Positions 17,450 through 26,138 of a stretch of DNA of 64,000 bases are shown here, one piece after another. The position numbers were made by a program, and so were the translations under genes. The stretch's first letter is position 1; each line of letters begins with the position of its first letter. The DNA comes from JAPLJU01 sp036725345. GTDB taxonomy: Bacteria; Desulfobacterota; Syntrophia; Syntrophales; UBA2192. The stretch spans positions 84,938-148,937 of the forward strand of contig DAIMEJ010000008.1 of assembly GCA_036725345.1 (NCBI GenBank), written 5' to 3'. Under the pieces are notes generated by a model. The model made no database searches and was not told where the DNA came from. It worked only from the letters and a program-made list of their open reading frames with translations.

Positions 17450-17598
17450 ATGGGTTCCCCTCCTGAATCAACAAACATATTTCCCGCTCAACGGGTTTCC
17501 AAGGGGCTCTTATATATGAAAGAAAAAGCATAAGTCAAATTCATTAAAGTTATAAATATTCTTTGATCATGAAGAAATAACATGTTACCCTTTCCCCT
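17450..17598. promoter_or_regulatory. Divergent yedE/lysR control region
   Basis: 149 bp, AT-rich in its middle (17530-17580), between divergent yedE and a LysR-type regulator. The layout is classic for LysR autoregulation and control of the divergent operon. No operator was resolved. Confidence 0.45.
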
Positions 17599-18522
17599 AT
17601 GAAAAACGAGGAGTTCAAGGGAATCACACTGCAGCAGATGGAGGCGCTCATCTCTATCGTTGAAGAGCGCACCTTCAGCGGTGCTGCCCGGAAAATGTCC
17701 CTGACGCAGCCTTCACTCACGAAGCACATCAAAAACGTGGAGGAACTCCTGGGCGCGAAACTCCTCAACCGGCGGAGCCGCGGCATCACCCTCACGCCTG
17801 AAGGGAAGGTTCTCTATGACTACGCGAAGCGGATCCTGAAGCTGCGGGAAGAGGCGAAGGAGAAGATCCAGAGAATCCGGGAGAACGAGTCGGGCAATAT
17901 TTTCATCTGCGCGAGCACCATCCCCGCAACCTACCTCATGCCACGCGTTCTCAGGGATTTCAGGGAGGCCCATCCGGACATCCGTTTCTATATGCAGAAC
18001 GCCGACAGCAACGAAGTCATCGAGATGATCTCGGGCAACCGGGGGGAAATCGGCTTCGTCGGGAAGGATCCCCGGAGTTCGAAACTCCATGTCGAGGTCC
18101 TCTGGGGGGACCGGCTCGTTCTTGCCGTCCCCGCGGGACATGCCTTCGCCAGAAAGTCGACGGTCACGCTGGCCGAACTTTGCAGGGAACCCTTCATCAT
18201 CCGGGAGAAGGGGTCGGCCACGCGGGAGATCTTCGAGAACTGCCTCAGGGATCAGAAAAAGCTGACGCTCTCATCCTTTAACGTCATCGCGGAGGTGGGA
18301 AGCTCCGAGGCCGTCAAAGAAGCGGTGCTGGCGGGCTTAGGGGTGTCTGTCCTTTCCATACACGCGATTGCCCGGGAGATCGATCGCGGTGTGATCGCCG
18401 AGGTGTCGCTGCGAGGCTGCAGGATTGAACGACATTTTTATCTGATTCATCGGCGGCAGTTCACTTTCATGCATCACCACAAATTGTTTCTCGATTTCGT
18501 CAAGAACTATCGGCTTGCTTAA
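17599..18522 (+). CDS. LysR-type regulator of the selenium locus
   Basis: 307 aa. The N-terminal helix-turn-helix (residues about 8-67) includes TFSGAARKMSLTQPSLTKHI and GITLTPEGKVLYDYAKRI, and the rest is a periplasmic-binding-like effector domain (NIFICASTIPATYLMPRVL...). It is divergently transcribed from the yedE-selD run, the arrangement of the selenium metabolism-associated LysR family. The likely target is that operon and perhaps the arsS pair downstream. Ligand unknown. Confidence 0.88.
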   Translation: MKNEEFKGITLQQMEALISIVEERTFSGAARKMSLTQPSLTKHIKNVEELLGAKLLNRRSRGITLTPEGKVLYDYAKRILKLREEAKEKIQRIRENESGNIFICASTIPATYLMPRVLRDFREAHPDIRFYMQNADSNEVIEMISGNRGEIGFVGKDPRSSKLHVEVLWGDRLVLAVPAGHAFARKSTVTLAELCREPFIIREKGSATREIFENCLRDQKKLTLSSFNVIAEVGSSEAVKEAVLAGLGVSVLSIHAIAREIDRGVIAEVSLRGCRIERHFYLIHRRQFTFMHHHKLFLDFVKNYRLA

Positions 18523-18653
18523 TTTCCGGGTGTGCTTGCGGATGGATCATCGAGTTCGGCCGTGCCCGGTGAGGACGAACGATTGCGCGCAATGTCATGA
18601 GGCCTGTGGTATATTAAAAAACATCATTTTATGGATGAAGGGAGGTCGAGCCC

Positions 18654-18986
18654 GTGGGAGATTACTACAACAGCGATGATCTCGGCAGATTCGGAGATGT
18701 CGGGAAAGTCAAACCCGAACTTTTCCGAAAGTTTATGGAATGGTACCAGGCGAGCCTTGAGGCGGGGGCACTCACGAAGCGCGAAAAGGCCCTGATCGGG
18801 CTTGGTGTGGCCCACGTGATCCAATGCCCATACTGCATTGACGCCTTCTCGCGCGAGTGCGTTTCCGAGGGAATGGATATGGAGCACATCACGGAAGCGA
18901 TTCACACGGCCTCAGCCGTCCGCGGCGGGGCGGCCCTCATCCATGGCCTGCAGGCGGGACATGTGGTGGGGAAGATCCTGCTGTGA
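18654..18986 (+). CDS. Arsenosugar-locus AhpD/carboxymuconolactone-decarboxylase-like protein
   Basis: 110 aa, CMD/AhpD fold, with redox CxxC in QCPYCIDAF (residues about 61-68) and the family His downstream in MEHITEAIH. Proteins of this kind (arsenosugar biosynthesis-associated peroxidase-like) are encoded next to the radical SAM protein ArsS, and arsS begins 55 bp later here. GTG 18654 is supported by GGGAGG about 9 bp upstream. Possibly protects or reduces the arsS-dependent chemistry; function not established. Confidence 0.85.
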   Translation: MGDYYNSDDLGRFGDVGKVKPELFRKFMEWYQASLEAGALTKREKALIGLGVAHVIQCPYCIDAFSRECVSEGMDMEHITEAIHTASAVRGGAALIHGLQAGHVVGKILL

Positions 18987-19041
18987 TCGGTGGCTCGCTT
19001 TCGGAGGATCGAGCGGACAAAGGACAGAGCGGCCGGATAAA

Positions 19042-19995
19042 ATGAATTCCTTCGACGAAAAAATCCGGGAGATCAGCGGAGACGTCCTTCGTGCGAAAGA
19101 AGTCGCCATCCTGCAGGTCAACATCGGCTATGCCTGCAATATGAGCTGCAAGCACTGCCACCTGTCGGCGGGGCCGGACCGGCACGAACTCATGAGTCGT
19201 GAGATCATGGAGGATGTGTTGCGGGCGGTGAGGCAGCAAGGGATCAAGACGGTCGACATTACGGGCGGGGCGCCCGAACTGAACCCCCATATGATGTATT
19301 TGGCTGCGGGGGCCCGTGCATCCGGGGCTCACGTTGTCATCCGGACAAACCTGACGGTGCTCCTCGAACCCGGCATGGAGGATCTCCCTGAGTTCTATCG
19401 CGAGCAAGGGTTCGAGGTGGTGGCTTCCCTGCCGCACTTTCTCGGTGCAAGCGTCGATCGGGTCCGTGGAGAGGGTACCTTCGAGAAAAGCCTCCGGGTC
19501 CTCCGGCGATTCAACGGTCTGGGTTACGGAAAGGAAGGAACGGGGCTGATCCTCAATCTCGTCTACAACCCGCCGGGTGCATTGATTTCAGGCTCGCAGG
19601 CGGAGCTCGAAAAGAGGTACCGGGAGGAGCTCGCCGTTCGCGGGGTCAGCTTCAACAGGCTTTTCACCTTTACCAATATGGCGCTGGGACGCTTCCGGGA
19701 ATTCCTCGTCCGGTCCCGCGGCCTTGAGGACTACATGGCCGCAATCCGGAAGGCCTTCAACCCGGCCACACTGGATGGGCTCATGTGCCGGCACCTGTTG
19801 AGCGTCCGCTGGGACGGCACGCTCTTCGATTGCGATTTCAACCAGGTCCCGGGGCTGCCCGTCGGGGCATCCTGCCCCCGCCATATCTCCTCTTTCCGTA
19901 GCGATGAATTTGCCGGCCGACGCATCGTCACGGGCGATCATTGTTTCGTCTGCACGGCCGGCGCCGGCACGAGCTGACTGGGCGCGATCGTCTGA
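19042..19995 (+). CDS. arsS: Arsenosugar-type radical SAM protein ArsS, selenocysteine-containing
   Basis: 317 aa when the TGA at 19975-19977 is read as Sec. The radical SAM cluster motif is CNMSCKHC (residues about 29-36), followed by DITGGAPEL. The C-terminus is Cys-rich: DHCFVCTAGAGTS, then TGA, then LGAIV and TGA (19993-19995). ArsS proteins characteristically end ...GCTAGxGSS-(C/U)-GG.. within a few residues of the terminus, so the UGA falls at the family's Cys/Sec position. ArsS is implicated in making the sugar part of arsenosugars. AhpD-like partner upstream. Starts at ATG 19042. Confidence 0.9.
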
Positions 19996-20010
19996 CGGGC
20001 CGGGTGCCCG
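19975..20010 (+). promoter_or_regulatory. Putative SECIS hairpin downstream of the arsS UGA
   Basis: CGGGC (19996-20000), loop CGGGT, GCCCG (20006-20010). The apex lies about 25 nt after the UGA, inside the distance window for bacterial SECIS elements. Confidence 0.45.
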
Positions 20011-20115
20011 CCCTCCTTAGCTTACGAGGCCTTCACCCGGGGGCTTTTTCCTTTGATTTCTCGTGACATTTCGTATAAACCGTCAGAGTCCGGAACCGGG
20101 CGGCGGGATGCGTGC

Positions 20116-21504
20116 ATGAAAATACGTTATTACAGCACCAACAGGAATCTCGACGGTGTCGAGGGCATCGTCCCCTTCAAGGGAGCCGTGACGTTCGGGG
20201 AGGCCCTCCTTCAGGGGCAGGCGCCGGACGAGGGTCTCTTCATGCCGGACTCGATCCCCTTTCTCCTGCCCGACGAAGTCATGTCGCTCAAGGGGGTCCC
20301 GTACACCGAGTGCGCGATGCTGGTGGCGGAGGCCTTTTTGGGCGAAGAGGTTCCAGTCGAAGTGCTTCGCCGCATCGTGGAGGCGTCCTACGATTTTCCC
20401 GTTCCCCTGGAGCAGGTGATCGACCGCAAGTACCTCATGCGGCTTGACCGCGGCCCGACGGCCTCCTTCAAGGACTTCGCGGCGCGGATGATGGCGCGGC
20501 TCATGAGCTACTTCCGGGGCGAGGGGAAGAAACTCAACGTGCTCGTGGCCACCTCCGGTGACACGGGAAGCGCCGTCGGCGAAGCCTTCAAGGGGGTGCC
20601 CGGCATCGGCGTCTGCATTCTCTACCCGCGAAACGAGGTGAGCGGGATGCAGAAAAAGCAGCTCGACACGATCGGGGAAAATGTCCGGGCCCTTTCCATC
20701 GACGGAAAATTCGACGACTGCCAGAACCTGGTCAAGCAGGCCTTCGCGGACCCGTCACTCGCGAGGCTGAACCTCACCTCGGCGAATTCGATCAACTTCG
20801 GCCGCATCCTCCCCCAGATGATTTACTACGTTTACGCCTACGCGCAGCTTGCCTGGCACGGCGATGAGGAGATTATCTTCTCCGTCCCTTCGGGGAATTT
20901 CGGCAACGCCCTGGGCTGCGAGTACGCCCGGCGAATGGGGATTCCGGTGAGGAAGCTCCTCATGCCGGTCAATGAAAACGACGAGTTCCCCCGGTTCCTG
21001 GATAGTGGTGTTTATGAAAAAGTGTCACCTTCCAGGGCCTGCCTCTCCAACGCCATGAACGTCGGGAACCCGAGCAACCTGGCCCGTTTCTTCGACCTCT
21101 ACGGGGGGACGGTGGACCGGCAGGGGAAGGTCTACCGGAAACCCGATCTGGCAGAGATGAGAAAGCAGATCTTCTCGGTGAGCGTATCCGACAGTGTGAC
21201 GAAGGAGACCATCAAAGGGGTCTACGAAAAGTACGGTATCCTTTTGGAGCCGCATGGTGCCGTGGGCTGGAAGGGGGTCGAGGCTTACCTCGAGAAGACG
21301 GGGGGCTCCCCCCTGTGCGTCTCACTGGAGACGGCCCATCCCGCCAAGTTCCCCGACGAGATCATCGAACTCCTCGGCATCACCCCCGAACTCCCGCCCG
21401 CCATGCGGGGTATCGACAAGCGCAAGGGAGAGCCGGAGAATCTTGACTGCGATTACGGCCGGTTCAAGACCTACTTGCTGGACACCCTGAAGGCCATGGA
21501 CTGA
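20116..21504 (+). CDS. thrC: Threonine synthase
   Basis: 462-aa PLP enzyme converting O-phosphohomoserine to threonine. It begins MKIRYYSTNR like other ThrC. The PLP Lys lies in DRGPTASFKDFAARMM, the glycine-rich phosphate loop is ATSGDTGSAV, and PSGNFGNALG follows. ATG 20116 gives the family start; earlier in-frame codons lack support. Length is normal. It sits between arsS and yedF with no obvious selenium link. Confidence 0.95.
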   Translation: MKIRYYSTNRNLDGVEGIVPFKGAVTFGEALLQGQAPDEGLFMPDSIPFLLPDEVMSLKGVPYTECAMLVAEAFLGEEVPVEVLRRIVEASYDFPVPLEQVIDRKYLMRLDRGPTASFKDFAARMMARLMSYFRGEGKKLNVLVATSGDTGSAVGEAFKGVPGIGVCILYPRNEVSGMQKKQLDTIGENVRALSIDGKFDDCQNLVKQAFADPSLARLNLTSANSINFGRILPQMIYYVYAYAQLAWHGDEEIIFSVPSGNFGNALGCEYARRMGIPVRKLLMPVNENDEFPRFLDSGVYEKVSPSRACLSNAMNVGNPSNLARFFDLYGGTVDRQGKVYRKPDLAEMRKQIFSVSVSDSVTKETIKGVYEKYGILLEPHGAVGWKGVEAYLEKTGGSPLCVSLETAHPAKFPDEIIELLGITPELPPAMRGIDKRKGEPENLDCDYGRFKTYLLDTLKAMD

Positions 21505-21547
21505 TTATTCTTTTCAGAGAAATAAATCTAATCCGTGAGGTGTTCTG

Positions 21548-22138
21548 ATGATGAAGAAAGAGATCGACGCAAGGGGGCTTTCATGCCCGCAGCCGGTCAT
21601 CCTGACGAAAAGGACACTCGAGGGCGTCCCCGAGGGAACGGTCACCGTCATCGTGGACAACCCGGAGAGTCGGGAAAATGTCCGGCGCTATGCGATGAGC
21701 CAGGGTTGTGACGTGGACATCCGCGAGGAGGGCGGCTGCCACTATCTCATGATTGTGAAGAAACCGGGATGCAGTATTGCGAGTCTGTCAACGGCAGTCG
21801 AGGGTCCCGTACTGGTCTGCATAACGACCAACGTTTTAGGAAAGGGATCCGATGAGCTGGGGGCCATTCTCATGAAGGCCTTTCTGAATACCCTCTGGGA
21901 CTACCGCCCGAGACCGGCAAAGATCATCTTCGTGAACGCAGGGGTCTTTCTCACGACGGAAGGCTCCGGCGTCCTCGACAGTCTGGAACTCCTCGAAAAA
22001 GAGGGTGTGGAGATCCTCTCCTGCGGGACCTGCCTGGCCTTTTACGGCATCAAGGAAAAACTGAAGATCGGCCGTGTGTCCAACATGCACGAGATCGTCG
22101 ATTCCCTCATGACGGCCGGCCGCGTTATCAACATCTGA
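21548..22138 (+). CDS. yedF: Sulfurtransferase-like selenium metabolism protein YedF
   Basis: 196 aa. Residues 1-75 are a TusA domain (ARGLSCPQPVI). Residues about 85-196 are a DsrE-like domain (VLVCITTNVLGKGSDELGAILMKAFL; LLEKEGVEILSCGTCLAFYGI) with Cys in GTC. This two-domain layout is the YedF family, which co-occurs with selD across genomes. It is separated from the selD operon by about 5 kb and lies downstream of thrC. Predicted to handle reactive selenium; not biochemically defined. Confidence 0.93.
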   Translation: MMKKEIDARGLSCPQPVILTKRTLEGVPEGTVTVIVDNPESRENVRRYAMSQGCDVDIREEGGCHYLMIVKKPGCSIASLSTAVEGPVLVCITTNVLGKGSDELGAILMKAFLNTLWDYRPRPAKIIFVNAGVFLTTEGSGVLDSLELLEKEGVEILSCGTCLAFYGIKEKLKIGRVSNMHEIVDSLMTAGRVINI

Positions 22139-22222
22139 AAAGGGGACAGGCTACTTTTTTATAAACCGGTGAAAAACGTGATGTTTTTGGCAAGCCTAAA
22201 AAAGTAGCCTGTCCCCTTTTTT
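22138..22222. repeat. GGGGACAGGCTAC palindromic element (copy 1)
   Basis: Arms AAAAGGGGACAGGCTACTTT (22138-22157) and its inverse AAAGTAGCCTGTCCCCTTTT, separated by about 37 bp. It starts within the yedF stop codon and can act as a bidirectional terminator. Copy 2 is at 24316-24387. Confidence 0.85.
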
Positions 22223-22236
22223 ACAGAGGAGGAGGT

Positions 22237-23202
22237 ATGAAGATCAGGGAGATCAAGGCGAAGAATCTGAAACCGAAAAAGTTCATCGATGATCAGGTCA
22301 GGGAGATTCGAAAAGCCGTGGGGAAGGGGATTGCCATCAGCGCCCTTTCCGGCGGCGTGGACTCCTCCGTCGTGACGGCCCTGGCCCACCGGGCCCTCGG
22401 AAAAAAGCTCAAAACCTATTTCATCGACAACGGCATCATGCGGAAGGACGAGCCGAGGGAGGTTGCGGCCCTTTTCAGGAAGATGGGCATACCCGTCACG
22501 GTCGTCAACGCCCGGAAAAAATTCTTCGATGCCATGAAGGGCATCACCGACCCGGAGAAAAAGAGAGAGGCCATCACCCAGACGTTCTACAGGAAGGTCT
22601 TCCGGGACCTGATCGTCAGGAGCGGGGCCACTTTCCTCCTGCAGGGGACCATCCTCACGGACGTCGAGGAGACCGCTGCGGGGATCAAGCGCCAGCACAA
22701 CGTCTTCGAGCAGATCGGGATCGACCCGAAGAGGGCCTTCGGCTACCGGATCATCGAGCCTATCGTGCAGCTCCGCAAGGACGGTGTGAGAAAGGTCGGC
22801 ATGCATCTCGGGCTTCCCCGATCCCTCTTCGACCGGATTCCTTTTCCGGGACCGGCCCTTGCCGCGCGCGTCCTCGGCGAGGTTACTCCCCGGAAAATCG
22901 AACTCGTGCGCCGGGCCACTTCCATTGTGGAAAAGGAACTCAAGGGGATAAAGGCCTTTCAGTACATGGCCATCCTGCACGAGGATCGGGTGACAGGGAT
23001 GCGAAAGGGCAGACGCGATTTCGGGATGCAGGTCGAGATCCGATGCTGGGACAGCGTTGACGCCAGGAAAGCGACTCCCACCCGGCTGCCCTACAAGAAA
23101 CTTGAGAAGATTGCCTCGCGGATCCTGGATGAGGTTCCCGGTGTGGTGAGCGTGACTTACAATATAGCGACGAAACCGCCGTCCACCATCGAAGCCGTCT
23201 AA
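22237..23202 (+). CDS. GMP synthase ATP-pyrophosphatase-domain protein (no glutaminase domain)
   Basis: 321 aa. The N-terminal PP-loop SGGVDSSVVTALAHRALG and the dimerisation/C-terminal domain (RIPFPGPALAARVLGE; TPTRLPYKKLEKIASRI; RDFGMQVEIRCWDS) are those of GuaA, which aminates XMP. The class I glutaminase domain of bacterial GuaA is absent: the protein starts at ATG 22237 after AGGAGGAGG. It may use a separate glutaminase, as in archaeal split GuaA, or free ammonia, or be a paralogue. No amidotransferase is encoded nearby. Confidence 0.88.
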   Translation: MKIREIKAKNLKPKKFIDDQVREIRKAVGKGIAISALSGGVDSSVVTALAHRALGKKLKTYFIDNGIMRKDEPREVAALFRKMGIPVTVVNARKKFFDAMKGITDPEKKREAITQTFYRKVFRDLIVRSGATFLLQGTILTDVEETAAGIKRQHNVFEQIGIDPKRAFGYRIIEPIVQLRKDGVRKVGMHLGLPRSLFDRIPFPGPALAARVLGEVTPRKIELVRRATSIVEKELKGIKAFQYMAILHEDRVTGMRKGRRDFGMQVEIRCWDSVDARKATPTRLPYKKLEKIASRILDEVPGVVSVTYNIATKPPSTIEAV

Positions 23203-23205
23203 AAA

Positions 23206-23240
23206 CAGTGATGAGTGGGGAGTGGTGAGATGTGAGCAAA
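23206..23240. repeat. GTGAGTG-type repeat
   Basis: Degenerate heptamers (GTGATGAGTGGGGAGTGG) directly after the GMP-synthase-like gene. Confidence 0.6.
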
Positions 23241-23387
23241 ACAATTTTCCATAAGATACCCACCACCGATGACCCATCGGGTGTCCCGTGAACATTGCAG
23301 ATGGACATTTTTAAACAGTCTGCGGGAGAGGGTCTTTTTTAAGAGCGGCATGATGTACAGGGTGATGGCTGCAAGGAGGGCTTTTTC

Positions 23388-23798
23388 ATGAAGAACCTGG
23401 CAAAGAACATGTCCCTCGTCTTCGCGGCAGGCTGCCTGGGAGGACTGGTAAACAGCATTGCCGTGTGGATATTCGCCGAGTTCGGGATTCTGTCGGCTTT
23501 CAATGTCAGGGTCGGCGCGCCCATGACGCCCCCCTGGCTTTATCCGCGCATCGTCTGGGGAGGGATCTGGGGCTTCCTCTTTCTGATGCCGCTGACCAAG
23601 CAAAATAATTTCCTGAAGGGGCTTATTTTCAGCCTGGGGCCGACGCTCTTTCAACTCTTTGTCGTGTTCCCCTACTGGCTCAACAAGGGGATGATGGGAA
23701 CCGATCTGGGAAAGTGGACGCCCCTTTTCGTCGTTCTTTTCAATGCTGTCTGGGGGTGGACGACGGCGCTCTGGCTGAAGTGGACGGGCAAAGCATAG
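23388..23798 (+). CDS. Small integral membrane protein, unknown
   Basis: 136 aa with four predicted hydrophobic segments (about residues 8-35, 50-68, 78-98 and 108-130). Aromatic-rich with PPWLYPRIVWGGIWG between segments 1 and 2. Resembles small YagU/DUF-type inner-membrane proteins, but I cannot name a family with confidence. The ATG at 23388 lacks a strong ribosome site. Followed by a terminator shared with the convergent gene. Confidence 0.6.
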   Translation: MKNLAKNMSLVFAAGCLGGLVNSIAVWIFAEFGILSAFNVRVGAPMTPPWLYPRIVWGGIWGFLFLMPLTKQNNFLKGLIFSLGPTLFQLFVVFPYWLNKGMMGTDLGKWTPLFVVLFNAVWGWTTALWLKWTGKA

Positions 23799-23830
23799 AA
23801 TGAGTGGTGAATGCAGGGTGATGAGTGATT
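23799..23830. repeat. ATGAGTG-type repeat
   Basis: Degenerate heptamers after the membrane protein gene, adjoining the bidirectional terminator. Confidence 0.55.
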
Positions 23831-23899
23831 AGATAGAAAATCGAAAAAAATGTTGTGGATAAGAGGGCCGCCGTTGGGGCGGCCCTCCTATTTTCTATT
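23831..23899. terminator. Bidirectional terminator between convergent genes
   Basis: Inner stem AGGGCCGCC/GGCGGCCCT (23864-23886), with outer TAGAAAAT/ATTTTCTA pairing giving T-rich tails on both strands. Confidence 0.85.
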
Positions 23900-24254
23900 C
23901 AAGGACCGGGATGTCGACTTGCTCCCAGTCGATGACCCACCGACTCCGGGGGTCACCCTCCAGCCGGACCTTCACGAGGCAGGGAAGCCTTCTGTCGATT
24001 TCCTCAATGAAGATCTCGTGGGTGCGATCCGTTGCCGTCAGACGTCCCGAATCGAACAGGGATTTCGTAACCTTCAGGATGTGCCGCCGCTCCCCCGTCA
24101 TCAGGGTGTCAAAAAAAAGCCGGGCGTCCAGGGAGGACAGAAAAAGGAGCGACTTCTCCGCCAGGACGCAGGGGGTGCGGGCCTGCGCCCCGGGCACTGA
24201 ACAAAGGGTCAAAAGGATTGCCAGGATGGCAATGGTTCGGGTTTTTATCGCCAT
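23895..24254 (-). CDS. Small exported protein, unknown
   Basis: 119 aa with a clear Sec signal peptide (AILAILLTLCSVPGAQA, cleavage likely after residue 25). The mature part has one Cys pair far apart and ends VIDWEQVDIPVLE. No recognisable domain; periplasmic location inferred. It lies between the convergent terminator and palindrome copy 2, so it is a single-gene unit. Confidence 0.65.
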   Translation of the reverse strand: MAIKTRTIAILAILLTLCSVPGAQARTPCVLAEKSLLFLSSLDARLFFDTLMTGERRHILKVTKSLFDSGRLTATDRTHEIFIEEIDRRLPCLVKVRLEGDPRSRWVIDWEQVDIPVLE

Positions 24255-24315
24255 GGGCGGTGCTGAGATCCTCTAATAGATACATCGCACCGTTTCGGGG
24301 AAACTTGAGCGCACG

Positions 24316-24387
24316 AAAAAAGGGGACAGGCACCTTTTTCACTCCGGGTTTTCAATGCGTTAGAAAAAGTAGCCTGTCCCCTTTTTT
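24316..24387. repeat. GGGGACAGG palindromic element (copy 2)
   Basis: Left arm GGGGACAGGCACCTTTTT, right arm AAAAAGTAGCCTGTCCCC; near-identical outer arms to the element at 22138. It abuts the stop of the peptide-binding protein and could terminate both strands. Confidence 0.82.
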
Positions 24388-26029
24388 ATCTCGTCATGAC
24401 GAGCCGCTGCTCTTCTTTGGGAACGTACCACTTGATGAAATTGTAGCTGATGCCGAGGGGGGCCGGTTCAATCCCGCGGAAACGGCTGCTGATGATCGGC
24501 AGGGCATCGGGCACGTAGAGAAAAGTGTATGGCTGCTCCTCGGCTAGGATTTCCTGGATGCGGTCGTAACAGCGCTTTCTTTCCCGGATGCTGAAGGTGC
24601 CCCGGGCCTTTTCGAGGAGATCATCCACTTCCCTGTTTTTGAAGGAGGTGAAATTGAGCTCGCCGGGTTTCGTTTTGCTCGAGTGCCAGACGTCGAAGAT
24701 ATCGGGGTCCATGGGGATCGTCCATCCGAGGACCGTTGTGTCAAAACGGCCCTTGTTGATGAATTCGTTGACGAGAGCGGCCCATTCAATGGTCCGGATC
24801 TTGACCCGCATCCCGACTTCGGCAAGCTGCTTCTGGATAATCTCCGCCGTCTTCGCCCTGATTTCGTTCCCCTGGTTCGTGATGATCTCGAAGACAAAGG
24901 GCTGTCCGCTGCGGTCCAGGATGCCGTCGCCGTCCGTGTCCTTCCAGCCGGCCTCGGCAAGAAGGCCCCGTGCCTTCTGCGGGTCATAGGAGTATTTTTT
25001 TACGTCGGGGTTGTGCGCCCAGGTGCCGGGCTTATAGGGGCCCGTGGCGGGCTTTCCATAACCGAGGAGGATGCCCTGGATGATGGCCTCCTTGTTGATG
25101 GCATAGGAGATGGCCTGACGAATCCTTCGGTCGGCAAAGAGAGGGTTTCTCAAATTGTAGCCGAGATAGGTGTATGCAAAGGCAAGGTAGCGATATTTGT
25201 TGAAGTTTTTTCTGAAAAAGGGATTTTCCGTCTGTCGCGTGTACTGGAGGGGCGTGAGATTCATCATGTCGATGCCCTTGGCACGGAGTTCCAGAAACAT
25301 GGTGGCCATGTCGGGGATGGTTCGAAGAATGAAGCCGTCGATGTAGGGCCTTCCCTCGAAATAATCGGGGTTCGAGACGAGAACGATCTTCTGTCCCGTG
25401 ACCCATTCCTTGAAGATATAAGGGCCCGTTCCGACGGGATGACGGGTGAGGGGGCTTTTGGTGATGTCCGTACCCTCGAGGAGATGCTTCGGCATGACGG
25501 CGGATCCCCAGCTCATGAGGGCCGGCGCGAAAGGTTGGTCATAGGTGACCCGGAAGGTGTGGGCATCAAGGACCTCGGCTTTTTTGACTTTCAGAAAATC
25601 GCCGGAGTAAGCCGTCGGCGTTTTCGGGTCGATGGTGACTTTGTAAGTAAACAGGACATCCTCGGCCGTGAAGGGATGCCCGTCGTGCCACTTCACGCCT
25701 TTCCGGAGGTGAAAGGTGATAACCAAGCCGTCCGGGGAAACCTCCCACGATTCAGCCAGATCGCCCACGATCCGGATGTCCTTGTCGTACTTCACAAGCC
25801 CGTTGTAGCACAGGGCGCCGATGCTGTGTGAGGTGCTGTCCGTGGAAAGCATCGGGATCAGGTTGCTGGCGTCCCCGATGGAGCCCTCGACCATAATGTC
25901 GCCGTAAGCGGGTTGGCCCGGGGCGGCCGGTTCCCGGCCGGCGGAGCCGCCTTCTTTTTCAGCGCAGCCATACAGGAGAATGAAAAGGACGCCGGCAAGG
26001 ATGATAAAATAATCAGGAATGCTTCTCAT
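24386..26029 (-). CDS. Peptide/oligopeptide-binding lipoprotein (SBP family 5)
   Basis: 547-aa extracellular solute-binding protein of the DppA/OppA class. The lipobox LLYGC near residue 22 marks an acylated Cys. The domain shows LAESWEVSPDGLVITFHLRKG, KWHDGHPFTAEDVLFTY and later RRIRQAISYAINKEAI. Start taken at ATG 26029 (MRSIPDYF); ATG 26050 would only lengthen the leader. No permease or ATPase genes are adjacent, so its transporter is encoded elsewhere or it works alone. Confidence 0.92.
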   Translation of the reverse strand: MRSIPDYFIILAGVLFILLYGCAEKEGGSAGREPAAPGQPAYGDIMVEGSIGDASNLIPMLSTDSTSHSIGALCYNGLVKYDKDIRIVGDLAESWEVSPDGLVITFHLRKGVKWHDGHPFTAEDVLFTYKVTIDPKTPTAYSGDFLKVKKAEVLDAHTFRVTYDQPFAPALMSWGSAVMPKHLLEGTDITKSPLTRHPVGTGPYIFKEWVTGQKIVLVSNPDYFEGRPYIDGFILRTIPDMATMFLELRAKGIDMMNLTPLQYTRQTENPFFRKNFNKYRYLAFAYTYLGYNLRNPLFADRRIRQAISYAINKEAIIQGILLGYGKPATGPYKPGTWAHNPDVKKYSYDPQKARGLLAEAGWKDTDGDGILDRSGQPFVFEIITNQGNEIRAKTAEIIQKQLAEVGMRVKIRTIEWAALVNEFINKGRFDTTVLGWTIPMDPDIFDVWHSSKTKPGELNFTSFKNREVDDLLEKARGTFSIRERKRCYDRIQEILAEEQPYTFLYVPDALPIISSRFRGIEPAPLGISYNFIKWYVPKEEQRLVMTR

Positions 26030-26138
26030 CGGGAGTGGCCTGAAGACCATCGGGCTTGTGATCGGGCATGACCTGCGCGGGCAGACTGCCGAAGTTGCGC
26101 TTGCTGTTCGGGAGGTTTTTCATGAGGTGCAGTATATC

